From Skeletonema tropicum (Eukaryota; Bacillariophyta; Thalassiosirophyceae; Thalassiosirales; Thalassiosiraceae): DNA of 64,000 bases. Under the pieces are notes generated by a model. That model ran no database searches. It saw only the letters and a program-made list of their open reading frames with translations, and was not told where the DNA came from. The position numbers were made by a program, and so were the translations under genes. The DNA lies in assembly GCA_037178625.1 (NCBI GenBank), contig CM074147.1, forward strand, positions 1,178,001-1,242,000, written 5' to 3'. Numbering within the stretch: position 1 is the first letter of the stretch; every line of letters begins with the position of its first letter. Below are positions 53,521 through 64,000 of the stretch, piece after piece.

Positions 53521-56500
53521 TTACTCGAGCCATGAAATAGCCTTGGTAGCCCTAAGCTTGGCAACAGTATTTACCCAAAAATCTTCTCCCTGTGTGAGAC
53601 TGATATCTTTTCCATCTACAGTAATAGAGAGCGCCGATCCATCAAGGTTGGATGGTTCGAGAGTGGAAAGGTAGTAACCAACCTCATCGCTTAGTCCACT
53701 TCGGCCAGCAACTGCCGGCCGGCAGATGGAAACTTCGACCTTCGAGCCTCCAATGTCAGCAGAGTCACTGCGAAGGACAACACTCCAACTGGGGGCGAAC
53801 TTCTTGGGCACAGGGATAGCACCTTGGAATTTGGCCTCAAATAGATGGGTGTTACTTGAGACAGCACTCTCCACCACATTGATACCAGCACTTTCTTCAA
53901 AGAATACTTCTACGGCATCACTCAAGTCCAGACCAGCAGCCTTACGGAGTTGTTGGATTGCGTTGATGAGCTCACGGGATCTTCCAGCTGAAAGGATTGC
54001 TTCATCCTGAGTGCAGTCAACAGCTACGACGACATCTCCCTCGGGAGTGGACGTCGATTCCCAATGCTCTCCTTCCTTCGAGAATGCAAGCTTGGAGACA
54101 AGTTCGTCTTTAGCACTAATGGTGAGGCCCTCAAAGTCGAAACCACCGTTTTCGAGACAGGCTACAGCATCAGCATGTGTCATGCTAGTGACGTGAGTCT
54201 TGAAGGCTTTCATCTTCTTTCCGAGCTTCCTTCCCAAAAGGTTGAAGTTAGGCGTGAGAGACAAAGTGACCCACTCATGCTCCTCTTCTTTGGGAACAAT
54301 GACCAAATCCCAAGCATTCAATTCAGACAAGATGTATCCCTTCAATGGCCCATTGAGACTTTCAATAACATTGGCAGAGGGGTTGCGGAGAATGACAGTG
54401 ACGCATTTGACGGGTGTTCGGAGGGAGATATTGCGCTTCTCACGGACATAACGTCCACTCTCTACGATAACTTGAAGAGCTTCCATTGCCTCGACGGCAT
54501 CAGCATTAAGACGACCCTCGTCGTAGGCTGGAAGGGTGAGGAAGTGCACGGAGTCACTCTTTCCGGGCATGACAGGATTGGATGATCCACCACCATTGGC
54601 AGCATCGGCATAAGAAGGCTGCAACTTTCTCAAGTGCTGGTAAAAGTACTCAGTGATGAACGGAGTGAAAGGTGCCATGAGAATGGTAACATCCAACAAC
54701 ACATCGTACATAACCTGCAATCCAGCCTCGGACTCGGTTTCACCTCCCTCCAATCCCTTGAGACGATCACGATTCAAGCGGACGTACCAGTTGGTAAGCT
54801 GGGTAACAAAGCTGACCAAGGCTGGCATGACAGTGTAGAGACGGTAGGCGGTCATTTCCTCATGCACAAACTTAATAAGGCCCTGAGTGGCAGCCGAGAT
54901 CCACACGTCGGTGGGGTTAGTAGCAGCGGTGACCTTGTCCTTTGAGGGGACAAACTTGATTCCAGTATTGGCCTCCAATCGCTCGAGATTCTGAGAAAAG
55001 AAACGGAAGGCATTGTACAATGGGAGGAATACCTCCTTGACCACACCCAACACGCCCGCTTCTTGGAACTTGAGACTTTCGGCCCTAACCACGGGAGAGT
55101 TGATGAGGTACATTCGAAGGGCATCAGCACCATACTTGTCAATTACCACGGTGGGATCGGGATAATTCTTAAGACGCTTGGACATTTTCTTTCCGTCACC
55201 GGCAAGGACCAACCCATTCACGATCAAATTCTTAAAGGCGGGTTTGTCGAAGAGGGCAGTTGAAAGGACCATGAGAGTGTAGAACCATCCACGAGTTTGA
55301 TCCAACCCCTCGGCAATAAAGTCAGCGGGGAATCCATTCTCAAACGACTCCTTATTCTCAAAGGGATAATGCTTCTGAGCATAAGGCATCGATCCAGATT
55401 CAAACCAGCAATCAAATACTTCATCCACACGCCTCAATACCGTTCCGGGATTCTTCTTGGAGGGGATGGTAATCTCATCCACAACATCCTTGTGCAAATC
55501 GGTAACACGCACACCACTCAACTCGGCAAGTTCATCCACACTTCCAATACACACCACCTCATCCATACTCTCACTACACCAAATGGGGATAGGTGTACCC
55601 CAGAACCTATTCCGACTAACGGCCCAATCACGTGCATCGGTCAACCAACTGTGGAAACGTCCCTCCTTCACTTGGTTGGGGACCCAATACGTCTTTTTGT
55701 TATTCTCGACAATCTTGTCGCGAATTTCTTCCACCTTGACAAACCACGAGGGGACAGCCTTGTAGATGAGGGGGGTATCGGACCTCCAGCAAAAAGGATA
55801 ACTGTGTTGAAGTTGATCCTTGTGTACCATCCGTCCCTTCTCCTTGATGAGTCCAATAAGAGTATCATCGGCCTTCTTCACATGCAATCCCTTCACCTCT
55901 GGGACCACCTCGGTAAACACCCCATTCGAATCGACAGGACAGGGTAGATCCTTCCCCTTCTTAATCACCCCATGAGCCAAACACACACGGTAATCATCTT
56001 CACCAAACGCCGGTGCCTGATGAACAATTCCCGTACCAGCATCATCCGTCACGTAGGTATCGGACAAAATACGAAAGTATTCACTTGCATCCTCATCATT
56101 GACAAAGTAATCAAACATTGGTTGATACTTTTTGCCCACCAAGTCACTCCCCACAAAGGTCTGTTCAATGGCATACAACTCATCGGCCATCTTGGGCTTC
56201 CACTTCTTTTTATTGTTCATAATGGGGAACAATTGGGGCAATCGGGACTTGGCAAGAATGTACCTCTTGTCGGCCTTTTTATCCAAAATCTGAACATATT
56301 CCATGGTGGGATGAACACACAATGCAATATTGGATGGCAATGTCCACGGAGTAGTCGTCCACGCCACAAAGGCAACACCGTCCATCCCCTCAACAGGAAA
56401 GCTCACCACCACGGCAGGATCACTCACATCCTTATAATTCAACCCCGCCTCAAAATTACTCAACGGTGTCCCACACGCAGTACTAAACGGCATAACCTTG

Positions 56501-57030
56501 TACCCCTGATACACCAAATCTTTGTTGAACAATTCCTTAAACACCCACCAAACACTCTCCATAAACGTCGGATCCATCGTCTTATAATCATTCTCGAAAT
56601 CCACCCACCGTCCCAACCTCGTCACAGTCCGTTCCCACTCCTTGGTATACCGCGTCACAATCCCCCGACACGTATCATTATACTTATCCACACCCATTTC
56701 CAACACCTGATCACGATGGGTAATCCCCAACTTTTGATCAATCTCATATTCCACAGGTAACCCGTGACAATCCCACCCCGCTCGACGAATGACACGATGG
56801 TTCGTCATGACAGCGTACCGTGTCACTACATCTTTGATTGTTCCGGCGAGGATGTGTCCATAGTGAGGAAGACCGGTGGCGAATGGCGGGCCGTCGTAGA
56901 AGGTGTATTCGGGGTCCGAGCGGGAGACGGAGAGGGCGTCTTGGGTGCGGAAGGTGGATTCGGTGGACCACTTTGTGCAGATTTCTTCCTCGGTTTTGGC
57001 AAAGTCGAGTGTTGGGGGGAGGGCGGCCAT
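53521..57030 (-). CDS. IARS1: Isoleucyl-tRNA synthetase, cytosolic type
   Basis: Intact, intronless, 1169 codons, in the size range of eukaryotic cytosolic enzymes (about 1070-1260). Class I signatures: the HIGH-type motif PHYGH in GPPFATGLPHYGHIL (residues 55-59) and KMSKR in DGKKMSKRLKNYPDP (about residue 615). The editing domain lies between, with the TTPWTLPSNIALCV motif and DDAGTGIVHQAPAFGEDD. WFESGSMPYAQ and DQTRGWFYTL precede KMSKR. The anticodon-binding domain and a eukaryote-type C-terminal extension follow. Reaction: charges tRNA-Ile with isoleucine using ATP, and edits misactivated valine. No plastid or mitochondrial presequence (starts MAALPPTLDFAKTEEE). Divergent from the ABCF gene with about 440 bp between starts. 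Confidence 0.97.
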   Translation of the reverse strand: MAALPPTLDFAKTEEEICTKWSTESTFRTQDALSVSRSDPEYTFYDGPPFATGLPHYGHILAGTIKDVVTRYAVMTNHRVIRRAGWDCHGLPVEYEIDQKLGITHRDQVLEMGVDKYNDTCRGIVTRYTKEWERTVTRLGRWVDFENDYKTMDPTFMESVWWVFKELFNKDLVYQGYKVMPFSTACGTPLSNFEAGLNYKDVSDPAVVVSFPVEGMDGVAFVAWTTTPWTLPSNIALCVHPTMEYVQILDKKADKRYILAKSRLPQLFPIMNNKKKWKPKMADELYAIEQTFVGSDLVGKKYQPMFDYFVNDEDASEYFRILSDTYVTDDAGTGIVHQAPAFGEDDYRVCLAHGVIKKGKDLPCPVDSNGVFTEVVPEVKGLHVKKADDTLIGLIKEKGRMVHKDQLQHSYPFCWRSDTPLIYKAVPSWFVKVEEIRDKIVENNKKTYWVPNQVKEGRFHSWLTDARDWAVSRNRFWGTPIPIWCSESMDEVVCIGSVDELAELSGVRVTDLHKDVVDEITIPSKKNPGTVLRRVDEVFDCWFESGSMPYAQKHYPFENKESFENGFPADFIAEGLDQTRGWFYTLMVLSTALFDKPAFKNLIVNGLVLAGDGKKMSKRLKNYPDPTVVIDKYGADALRMYLINSPVVRAESLKFQEAGVLGVVKEVFLPLYNAFRFFSQNLERLEANTGIKFVPSKDKVTAATNPTDVWISAATQGLIKFVHEEMTAYRLYTVMPALVSFVTQLTNWYVRLNRDRLKGLEGGETESEAGLQVMYDVLLDVTILMAPFTPFITEYFYQHLRKLQPSYADAANGGGSSNPVMPGKSDSVHFLTLPAYDEGRLNADAVEAMEALQVIVESGRYVREKRNISLRTPVKCVTVILRNPSANVIESLNGPLKGYILSELNAWDLVIVPKEEEHEWVTLSLTPNFNLLGRKLGKKMKAFKTHVTSMTHADAVACLENGGFDFEGLTISAKDELVSKLAFSKEGEHWESTSTPEGDVVVAVDCTQDEAILSAGRSRELINAIQQLRKAAGLDLSDAVEVFFEESAGINVVESAVSSNTHLFEAKFQGAIPVPKKFAPSWSVVLRSDSADIGGSKVEVSICRPAVAGRSGLSDEVGYYLSTLEPSNLDGSALSITVDGKDISLTQGEDFWVNTVAKLRATKAISWLE

Positions 57031-57467
57031 GGTTTTGTTCGTATTTGTTGCTTGCTCTGTTTAGTTGGTTCGTTGCTAGCGGCTAGCGGTTGCTGTTGCG
57101 TTTGGTAGGCAACTTAACTTGCAATGGCAATGCTCCTTGCTCGATGATGTACAGTGGAAGCACAGCCGTGGAGGAAGAGTGTTTGTAGTAGAAGATTTTG
57201 GATTTGCGGCGGACATGAGATGTGTTGAGGTGATGAACAGACCGTCAGTACCAAAATTGCCGACACCGGTACTCAATAACGTCCAATGAAAAGTTGCATT
57301 ATTTGTCAGTCGTGACCTTGCAACTTCTTCTTCGCTCAGATAGAGACGTGCACCAACAAACCGAACCGCTGACCGCTGCTGTCGTGCTTCTTCTCTCCAA
57401 CAAACCATTTTATTTCAACAGCGACGTCATAAAACAGAAAGAACAGCATCATCTGCTAAGCTAAAAC
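57031..57467. promoter_or_regulatory. Shared promoter region between IARS and ABCF genes
   Basis: 437 bp between divergent ATGs. No TATA box stands out near either start. No small gene is supported. Confidence 0.45.
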
Positions 57468-59909
57468 ATGACAGGCAAATCAATCCGACGAGTCATCGAG
57501 AGCCACATACCGGCATTTGAGCCAGAGATATGTCAATACCTGGAAAGTATTGTCGAATCTGCAATGGAAGAGGGTGATGCGGCCGACATATTGGATATCT
57601 TATCCAATTTCCTTTCGGTGGATGAAACGAAGCAGATTCTGCCTTTGCTGCAAGTATCTTCTGGACGAGGTAACGATGGGACTGCCGCCGCAAACATCTC
57701 TCAGCAACAGCAAGTGATTCTTCCCTCGAAACTGAACGAAGCACCACATTGCAGAACTTCTCCACCCACACATGATGTAGTGGATGTGATATCATCTAAA
57801 CCATGTTGTCCAAAACCAAAAGCATCCGCCCCCAAGTCACAGCTGAGAAAAGAAGCAAGGCTAAAGAGAAAAAATGCAAAGAAAGGAAACAAAGTATCTG
57901 ACGTCTCCGAACTTGTCAATGATGATCATGCATCTGCATGGAAGGAATGCACAGACTCCAATCAGCGATGGGGTGGTAGAGGTCATGGGGGAAGAGGCAT
58001 TCGTATGACGGGTGACAATTATCAAAACATTCATTTGCCATCAGTAAATCTATCCTATGAAGGAAATGAACTACTGGTTGACTCAAAGATGGACATTGTG
58101 AAGGGGCATAGATATGGTCTCATTGGAAAGAATGGCGTGGGCAAGTCGACACTACTACGGCAATTGGCTACCGGGTCAATACCCGGTTTGCCTCGGGGAA
58201 TAGTCATTCCAATGGTGAAGCAGCAAGTTGAGGGGAGGGATGATCAAACGACATTGGAAGCACTTGTGGAAGCAGATGAATATAGAAGTGCTTTGCTTCA
58301 AGAGCAGGATGAAGTGGAGCAAAAGATCGATAGCGGTGTCAACTTGGAGGAATGTGCCCAAAGAATTGGTGATATTGCAGTAGAATTGGATGCAATTGAT
58401 GCAGATAATGCGGAGAAGAGGGCCAAAGATATGCTGAAGGGACTTTCCTTCACAAGCGAAATGATTCATGGTAAAACGAGCCACTTGAGCGGTGGTTGGC
58501 GCATGCGATTGGCTCTAGCACAGGCCCTCTTTGCTCCCTACAGCGATTTAATTTTACTTGACGAATGCACAAATCACCTGGATTTACACGGTATGGCTTG
58601 GCTAGAGAATTATCTGACAATGAATTCACTGACCATCATCTGCGTCTCGCATGATAGATCCTTCCTCGATGCAGTCTCGACAGATATCATCGTAATGGAA
58701 CACAAACGATTGACATATCATGCAGGAAACTACACGGATTATCGAAAGAAGATGGACGAGAAGGCATCAAGGGAAGCCCAGATAGTTGATGCAAGTGAGC
58801 GTCAGAGAGCAAAAGCAATGGCATTTGTTCAGAAGCAACAACAACAATCCAAGAAGAGTTCTGACCCAAACAAGCAGCGTCAAGCAAAAATGATCAAGGA
58901 GAAGAAGCTTGATCGTATTGGTAACTACCGCGAGGATGGGAAGAAATACAAGCAGTTTTCTTTGAAGAAATTATCAATGGATCATGAGCGGCTCGCACAA
59001 AAGGTGGTCATCGAGGTGGATGAAGCAGGTGTCAAGCTACGTCTTCCCGATCCATCATGGCCACCCTGCATCACCGAGGGCACACCTCTCATTCAGATAG
59101 AAGATGTAAATTTCTCATACAACGCTTCAACTGAATCAAATGCTGAGTTATTACTGAAGCAGCTGACACTGAACATAACACGGAAGACAAAGGCTGCTAT
59201 CGTAGGGGCCAATGGCTGTGGCAAGTCAACGTTATTGAAGCTCCTATTTGGAGAAGTCAGTCTTGCAAAGAAGCAAGGGATCATAAAAAGACACCCAAAC
59301 ATCCGAGTCGGCTTCGTCTCACAATACTCTGTGGAAGAGCTGAACAAGTATGCACACATGAATGTTGTAGAGTACACCGAAGAATTCATCTCTTCTGGGG
59401 ATGTCTGCTCATCTATCACCTCCAGAGCTTCTGGAAACATCAGGCAGTATCTGGGCATGTTTGGCCTGGGAGGAGTCCATGCCTACCGACCGATTCGAGC
59501 ACTCTCGGGAGGGGAGAGGATGCGTCTATGTTTTGCAACTGTTCTAGCGAGTACGGTCCAAATATTACTGCTAGACGAGGCCACGAATCATATCGACTTG
59601 GAGACTATGGACTCGCTCAGCAACGCTCTGAAAGATTGGCAAGGAGCCATCATCATGGTGAGTCACAACCAGGGCTTCTTGAGTGGGTTCTGCAATGAAC
59701 TGTGGTCTTTTTCCAAAGAAGAAAACGGTAGGGTTGACATCTCTCATGATGATACAGAGAGTTTTGAGGAGCTTTTCTTGAGGTATAAAAGCAACATGCT
59801 GAATGGAGTGGGAGGGACTTCGACTTCAAACAGTTTAGGGCGTAAGAACATGGCCAAAAGAGCAGCGAGACAGAACGCAAATGTTTCGAGGCATGCAGCT
59901 CTACTGTGA
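57468..59909 (+). CDS. ABCF3: ABCF-family ATPase, ABCF3/GCN20-like
   Basis: Intact, intronless, 813 codons. Two soluble ABC domains and no membrane helices. Domain 1: Walker A GKNGVGKST (about residue 220), signature LSGGWRMRLALAQALF (about 338), Walker B LILLDECTNHLD. Linker rich in Gln/Lys (AFVQKQQQQSKKSS). Domain 2: Walker A GANGCGKST (about 578), signature LSGGERMRLCFAT (about 678), Walker B ILLLDEATNHID, then the MVSHNQGFL switch. The N-terminal ~100 residues (VIESHIPAFEPEICQYLESI, AADILDILSNFL) fit the helical domain of ABCF3. Known role: ribosome-associated; GCN20 helps GCN1 activate GCN2 when amino acids are scarce. Pairing with a tRNA synthetase is suggestive but may be chance. Confidence 0.93.
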   Translation: MTGKSIRRVIESHIPAFEPEICQYLESIVESAMEEGDAADILDILSNFLSVDETKQILPLLQVSSGRGNDGTAAANISQQQQVILPSKLNEAPHCRTSPPTHDVVDVISSKPCCPKPKASAPKSQLRKEARLKRKNAKKGNKVSDVSELVNDDHASAWKECTDSNQRWGGRGHGGRGIRMTGDNYQNIHLPSVNLSYEGNELLVDSKMDIVKGHRYGLIGKNGVGKSTLLRQLATGSIPGLPRGIVIPMVKQQVEGRDDQTTLEALVEADEYRSALLQEQDEVEQKIDSGVNLEECAQRIGDIAVELDAIDADNAEKRAKDMLKGLSFTSEMIHGKTSHLSGGWRMRLALAQALFAPYSDLILLDECTNHLDLHGMAWLENYLTMNSLTIICVSHDRSFLDAVSTDIIVMEHKRLTYHAGNYTDYRKKMDEKASREAQIVDASERQRAKAMAFVQKQQQQSKKSSDPNKQRQAKMIKEKKLDRIGNYREDGKKYKQFSLKKLSMDHERLAQKVVIEVDEAGVKLRLPDPSWPPCITEGTPLIQIEDVNFSYNASTESNAELLLKQLTLNITRKTKAAIVGANGCGKSTLLKLLFGEVSLAKKQGIIKRHPNIRVGFVSQYSVEELNKYAHMNVVEYTEEFISSGDVCSSITSRASGNIRQYLGMFGLGGVHAYRPIRALSGGERMRLCFATVLASTVQILLLDEATNHIDLETMDSLSNALKDWQGAIIMVSHNQGFLSGFCNELWSFSKEENGRVDISHDDTESFEELFLRYKSNMLNGVGGTSTSNSLGRKNMAKRAARQNANVSRHAALL

Positions 59910-60430
59910 TGTAGTTTGTAGAGGATAATTGGAAATTGTAGGAAAGCTCAATCAAATTCTGTTGGATTCAGCAAGGTTCGTAGGTAAATCTAGCGTCCCT
60001 GTGTAAAGATGAGCGTCTTATCTCAATCCGTCATCCTTTCTAGCACGTGGCGTCATCGGAATGCTGTGAGTCATCCGCCAGCTACCGAAGAAGGAGTTGA
60101 AAGTCGTCACCGCACCTTGATTTTTGATTAGCATGCTGATGCTGTCGATGATGTTAATGATGTTATAAACAACGAACAACAGCATGGCGTCCGTAAAGCA
60201 CTACGAAGTAAGTTGTTTGTGTGTTGTGCATGTCAGTACTTATTTATAATAATACATATTATGTATTAACATGCTCTCTCTCATTTTGACATGATATGCA
60301 TCATTATTTGATGTCATTCGAATTCGAGCGGGTTTGATTTGATTAGATTCAAAACTTATGTACAAGCTAAAGAATTACTTATGATGTATTGTCTGGAAGA
60401 ATCTTTCATTATTCATTATTTACTTTTACG
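59910..60430. other. Intergenic, no gene seen
   Basis: Contains ATGGCGTCCGTAAAGCACTA followed by CGAAGTAAGTTG at 60184, which could be a tiny first exon with donor, but no downstream exon follows. Otherwise A/T-rich sequence. Confidence 0.4.
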
Positions 60431-60434
60431 CTGC

Positions 60435-60780
60435 TTCCGCATTTGGCACTGAGACCATCAATCTCCTTCTGCATCAAATCCACGAGCCTGCTTGAAATAC
60501 TCAAGCGCCTTTGCTAAGCCAGCCTTCTCGGATGACAATCCCTGCTCGTGAATGCATCTAGATCTGGACTTTTTAGCACAGAAGCTTTGTACAAGGCAAT
60601 TGCTCGCCAATGGTATTCAGTACGACGAGAGGTTTTGCTCAGCCTCCAAAAGACGGACCTTATTGATGAAGTTCCATTCCGAGTTGGCAGCTGATTTTTC
60701 ATTGCCAGAACAGCTACGTGAATGCCTTCCCTGCTTTTGTTCACGTACTTCATTTTCCTCTGTAGGTTGGCCACATTAAG
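60435..60780 (-). pseudogene. Decayed C-terminal fragment of the STAND-type ATPase family
   Basis: On the minus strand, segments corresponding to the last exon of the neighbouring gene appear in order but in broken frames: a KSREGIHVAVLAM-like start, a stretch equivalent to NFTNKLRLLEAEQ, AIALYKAS, then CHSRAG-like remains of FIHEQGLACEKAG and ALEYFKQARG near 60490. Plus-strand words such as GAGCCTGCTTGAAATACTC and GCGCCTTTG are shared with 61380-61410. Confidence 0.7.
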
Positions 60781-61258
60781 TCCTAATCACAGTATCGGAA
60801 CGAATGAGTCAGAACAAAGAATGAGCAAAAAATGAGATATTAAGTACAATCTTTTCGTTAAGATGAAGAGAATGTTGTTGTTAAGACTTGAAGCTTACCA
60901 AAAATGAAGTTCACAATATAAGCTGCTGCCTGTCCTCCTTGTCTGAATAAATCCATAATTTCTTACTGTAATTGTAAAAGTCACATCGCTCAATGTGACC
61001 TAACCAAACCTTCATTCAGCTGCACAGAGGGATTCCGTGGGGATTGTAACTATATCGCTGGCTATGTCATCATCTTATCAGACTTGCTTGAAATTTGTCT
61101 CTGGATAAGAAGATAAGGGGTTACTTTTCCTTGTTCCGCGCAAGTGGGTTCCGCAATACCTAGTATTAAGAAAGTGAGTACCGCAAGGAAAGATCTGTGC
61201 GAAAATGTGGATATCAATCATGCTCTAGATTATGACTGCTAAATGGAAAGGCCTAGCT

Positions 61259-64000
61259 CTAGCTAGCAATTTTAGTTTCAGACGTCACGTTAACGTGAGA
61301 TTCTTCAGCATTGAGACAATCTATCTCCTTCTGCATCAAATCCACTTTCATACTTGAGCCCCACTCTTCATAACACCCACGAGCCTGCTTGAAATACTCG
61401 AGCGCCTTTTTGGCTTTTACTTCCTTATTCTTGAAGAAAAAGCCAGCCTTCTCGCACGCCAATCCCTGCTCATGAATAAATCCAGACTTTATAGCACATT
61501 CGATAGATGCTTCATACAATTCAATGGCTCGCCCATGATGTTTAGTCAAATATTGCTGCTCAGCCTCCAAGAGACGAAGCTTATTTGTAAAGTTCCACTC
61601 CGACTTATCTGCTGCACCTTTCATCGATGATATGGCATCACGAACGACTTCCCTGTATCTAGTAGTGTGATTCTTCTTCTTCTTTAGCACATCAAGCGAG
61701 TTGAGTCCTAAAAACAGCGACGAGAAAATTAAGGAAATATAAGGTGAGACATTGATTCTGACCGAATGAGACGCACATCACTGTTGAGCCTTACCATGAT
61801 AAAATTTCAGAATGAGTGGATTGAATTGAACATACTGCCCTGATAATTGCGAGCATTTTTCGAAGAAATGGTGACATCTGACAGTGTAGCCCATAAAAAA
61901 TGCCCGAAAGGCTTGATGAAAGAAGAGCGGCTCCTGGCTAACATATTTTGGAACAACTTCGCTTTCTATGGATGTCGCCTCTCCCTTGTCAATTAGAGCA
62001 GAAACTGTCTCACGACAGAAGAGTAAAACATTCTTGATTAGCTCATCCTTGTACGTTTTCAAGAGGTGGAGATAAAAATCTATTTCCTTCAACAATTGAA
62101 CTAATTTCCCCCCACTGATGATACCATATTTGACGATATGGTATGCACAATTGAATCCACGGCCAGAGCCGCACGATAAGCCCAACTCAAAGCCACGGCG
62201 TAGGTTATCTCCGCAAACTTGAAAAGGCTCGTAACGCCAAGCAATTCGACCATAAAAGTTCATTATGACTCCTGATATTTGATCTCCACAACCATCGAAT
62301 CTCTTCATCAACGACAAAGCATTCTTCGCGATATGGCTGCAAAACGAGAGAGAAGCAGAATTTAATGGAATCAAAAGAGAGTTAGCGTAGATCAGGGCCG
62401 CCGAAAATACTCTAACGGTGCGCACACTTACTACAGATTTGCACCATCTTTGATCTCCATGGCAAAGCCCACGAGTTGCAGCACGGAAAGCGGGGTGTAA
62501 ACACATGCCCCATTTCGTAAACTCAACTGCACTGATTTGCAGATCAAATACATTGATGTGCTTCTTGATCTGCAAAAGTATGCAAGAAAAATGATTACGC
62601 TATAGAATTTCACAACAATTTGAAGAGTTTCGTCTTCCATCCTTCTATCAAGCCAATCATCATCGTAGACTTCTTCATACATTTTCAAAGTATCTTCGAC
62701 CATCGTTTTTGCAGCCTCTGATGTAACTGAATCTGGAATGGTCTCTCCGAGTTGGAGAAGTACGAAAGAGCAGGTATTGTACGCATCTACTACTTTACCC
62801 TGTGCTTTGAAGACTAAAGACGACCAAAAAAGTTGAGAGCCACGCTTACAATACTCAATATGGACAATGAAAAGGCAAGAAGCAGGTTGAGGCACTTACT
62901 TTGACTGAGCAAATAGTAAGACGGTAGCTTGTCTTCAAAACATCGAGTTCTGTCAGAAATCCCTTGCAATATTTGCTCGGCTTTATCATATTGACAACAA
63001 GAATTAGCTGCCCCTGCCATCAACAAATTTAGACGAAGGCTCAAGTCGTAGTGGCTTTCCCAATGATCTTCAGGGAGAAAAGATATGGCGGCTGCCAAGA
63101 AAGAGTACGCTGTTTTGTGGTCACAGCCATCGAGTGCCTTCTTGCCAGCCTTCATATTCAGTTCCGCAATGCCTACACTCAAATCTCTATCTTTCACTAT
63201 CCACTCCTTTCCATGATTAATCTGGCTAGCAATGATGAATATTGCATCATCTGCATCATTACCATCACAAGAACAATTTAATACTATTCCTAGTTGGTAG
63301 TGGAACTTCGAAGCAGCAAATAGATGAGACTTACCACCGAAAAGGAATGCATTAACACACAACGTAAATACCAAAACAAGAAAACACATACCTCCTTCTT
63401 CTCGCTTCCAGGAATGAGATTGTATGCCGCTTCGCGAACCTTGTCGTGCACAAACTGCAACATTCCTTCTGCATCCTTTACAATGAAGCCGTCGCTGAGA
63501 GCACCCTCCAACCCATTTCGGACCCCAGCATACTCCGCCGACTCACTCAAGCAGCCAATCACTTTCTCATTTGTGCTAGATCCGAAACAAGCCATCACTT
63601 TTAGCGCCGTTTGTACTTCGTCTGACAAGCTATTCATTTTGGAAGATAGGAGATGCAGGACATTATCCGTGATATCCTCCGCCCGAATGATTTCCTCATT
63701 CCACACCCACCGCTTCTGATGAGTGTTATACTGCAGCAAGCCACGAGACTTCAAAGATTGCATGAACTCCAACAGAAAGAAAGGATTGCCCTTCGTCTTT
63801 TGAAACAGAATCTCTGATAAGGGCTTGCAGATACGTGGATACAGGCACAAGGCATCAGATACCATTGTGTTGAGATCTTCTTGATTCAGTCCAGCCAGAG
63901 ATACTTTGGTCGTTTTCACATTGCTATTCTCCAGCTTCTCCATCAACTCAAAAATAGGATGATCCACATGGGCTTCATTGTCTCTGTATGTGCCTACGAA
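61259..64000 (-). CDS. STAND/AAA-type predicted ATPase, inverted copy, 5' partial
   Basis: Exons on the minus strand: 64000-63392 (open at the window edge), 63305-62900, 62813-62432, 62336-61795 and 61707-61259. Introns are 86-95 bp with GT-AG ends, at the same five-exon positions as the copy at 30893-35298; all visible exons are in frame. The Walker A and B region lies beyond the edge. Seen: NPFFLLEFMQSLKSRGLL, FVHDKVREAAYNLIPGSEKKE and a TPR-like helical tail ending in FIHEQGLACEKAGFFF and ALEYFKQARGCYEEWGSSMK. The first two exons are nearly identical to the plus-strand copy while the last three are much more diverged, a pattern expected from gene conversion. Signalling role is inferred from architecture only. 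Confidence 0.85.

Noticed and set aside
55297..56760. Plus-strand frames of 216 and 262 codons inside the isoleucyl-tRNA synthetase gene
   Set aside because: Antisense to a gene with complete synthetase motifs; composition (His/Thr/Ile-rich) is that of a shadow frame.
60184..60207. Tiny first exon ATGGCGTCC... followed by GTAAGT
   Set aside because: Good-looking start and donor, but no acceptor or coding continuation before the minus-strand fragment at 60435.
1..64000. CRISPR arrays, bacterial operons or phage genes
   Set aside because: No regularly spaced repeats or prokaryotic genes; introns and eukaryotic gene families throughout.

Overview
This is nuclear DNA from a eukaryote, most likely a centric diatom of the Thalassiosirales type. 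The evidence is short GT-AG introns of about 82-96 bp, a 5'UTR intron of about 210 bp, the standard genetic code, cytosolic-type translation genes, a Ty1/copia pol fragment, and expanded families of ribonuclease-inhibitor-like LRR proteins, MYND/TPR proteins and STAND-like ATPases. The species call is inference; no rRNA or organelle marker is present.

Layout. 1-1.7 kb is the 3' end of a copia element. 2.0-6.4 kb holds a tandemly duplicated orphan gene with two SUMO-interaction-like motifs; a 458-bp TTAA-ended foldback element (4020-4477) sits between the copies. 6.5-8.0 kb is an SDS22-like PP1 regulator (-). 8.4-17.2 kb holds three paralogous alpha/beta hydrolases (+), with near-identical non-coding repeats A/B between the first and second. 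17.5-18.5 kb is a mitochondrial carrier (-). 19.4-25.5 kb holds two large LRR genes (+), the second decayed, followed by a convergent, heavily frameshifted kinase-like gene (-). 30.9-35.3 kb is a multi-exon STAND-type ATPase (+). 36-42.7 kb has a methyltransferase-like gene, a small unknown gene, a Stc1/MYND/TPR gene with a truncated paralog, and a very acidic protein (-). 43-47.5 kb holds two members of a second LRR subfamily with a complete miniature LTR retrotransposon (TRIM, 44859-45278) between them. 47.9-52.5 kb is an inverted copy of the 22-26.4 kb block and contains the one fully intact long LRR gene. 53.5-59.9 kb is the conserved housekeeping core: cytosolic isoleucyl-tRNA synthetase (-) divergent from an ABCF3/GCN20-like protein (+). 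60.4-64 kb has a decayed fragment and a second, inverted copy of the STAND-type ATPase running off the window.

Two themes dominate. First, local duplication: five families have two or more copies here. In at least three loci the duplicated unit is a plus-strand gene plus the 3' tail of its convergent minus-strand neighbour, so the upstream copy is followed by an orphan gene tail. Second, many duplicated or low-complexity genes are interrupted by single-base indels, mostly +1 insertions, while the housekeeping genes are clean. This could be pseudogenisation or consensus error in the assembly; only reads or transcripts can decide.

I found no single operon-like novel system. The most notable items are the TRIM element with target duplication and half-tRNA primer site, the foldback element, the orphan duplicated gene with paired SUMO-interaction-like motifs, the kinase-like gene, and the gene-conversion edge in the ATPase pair.
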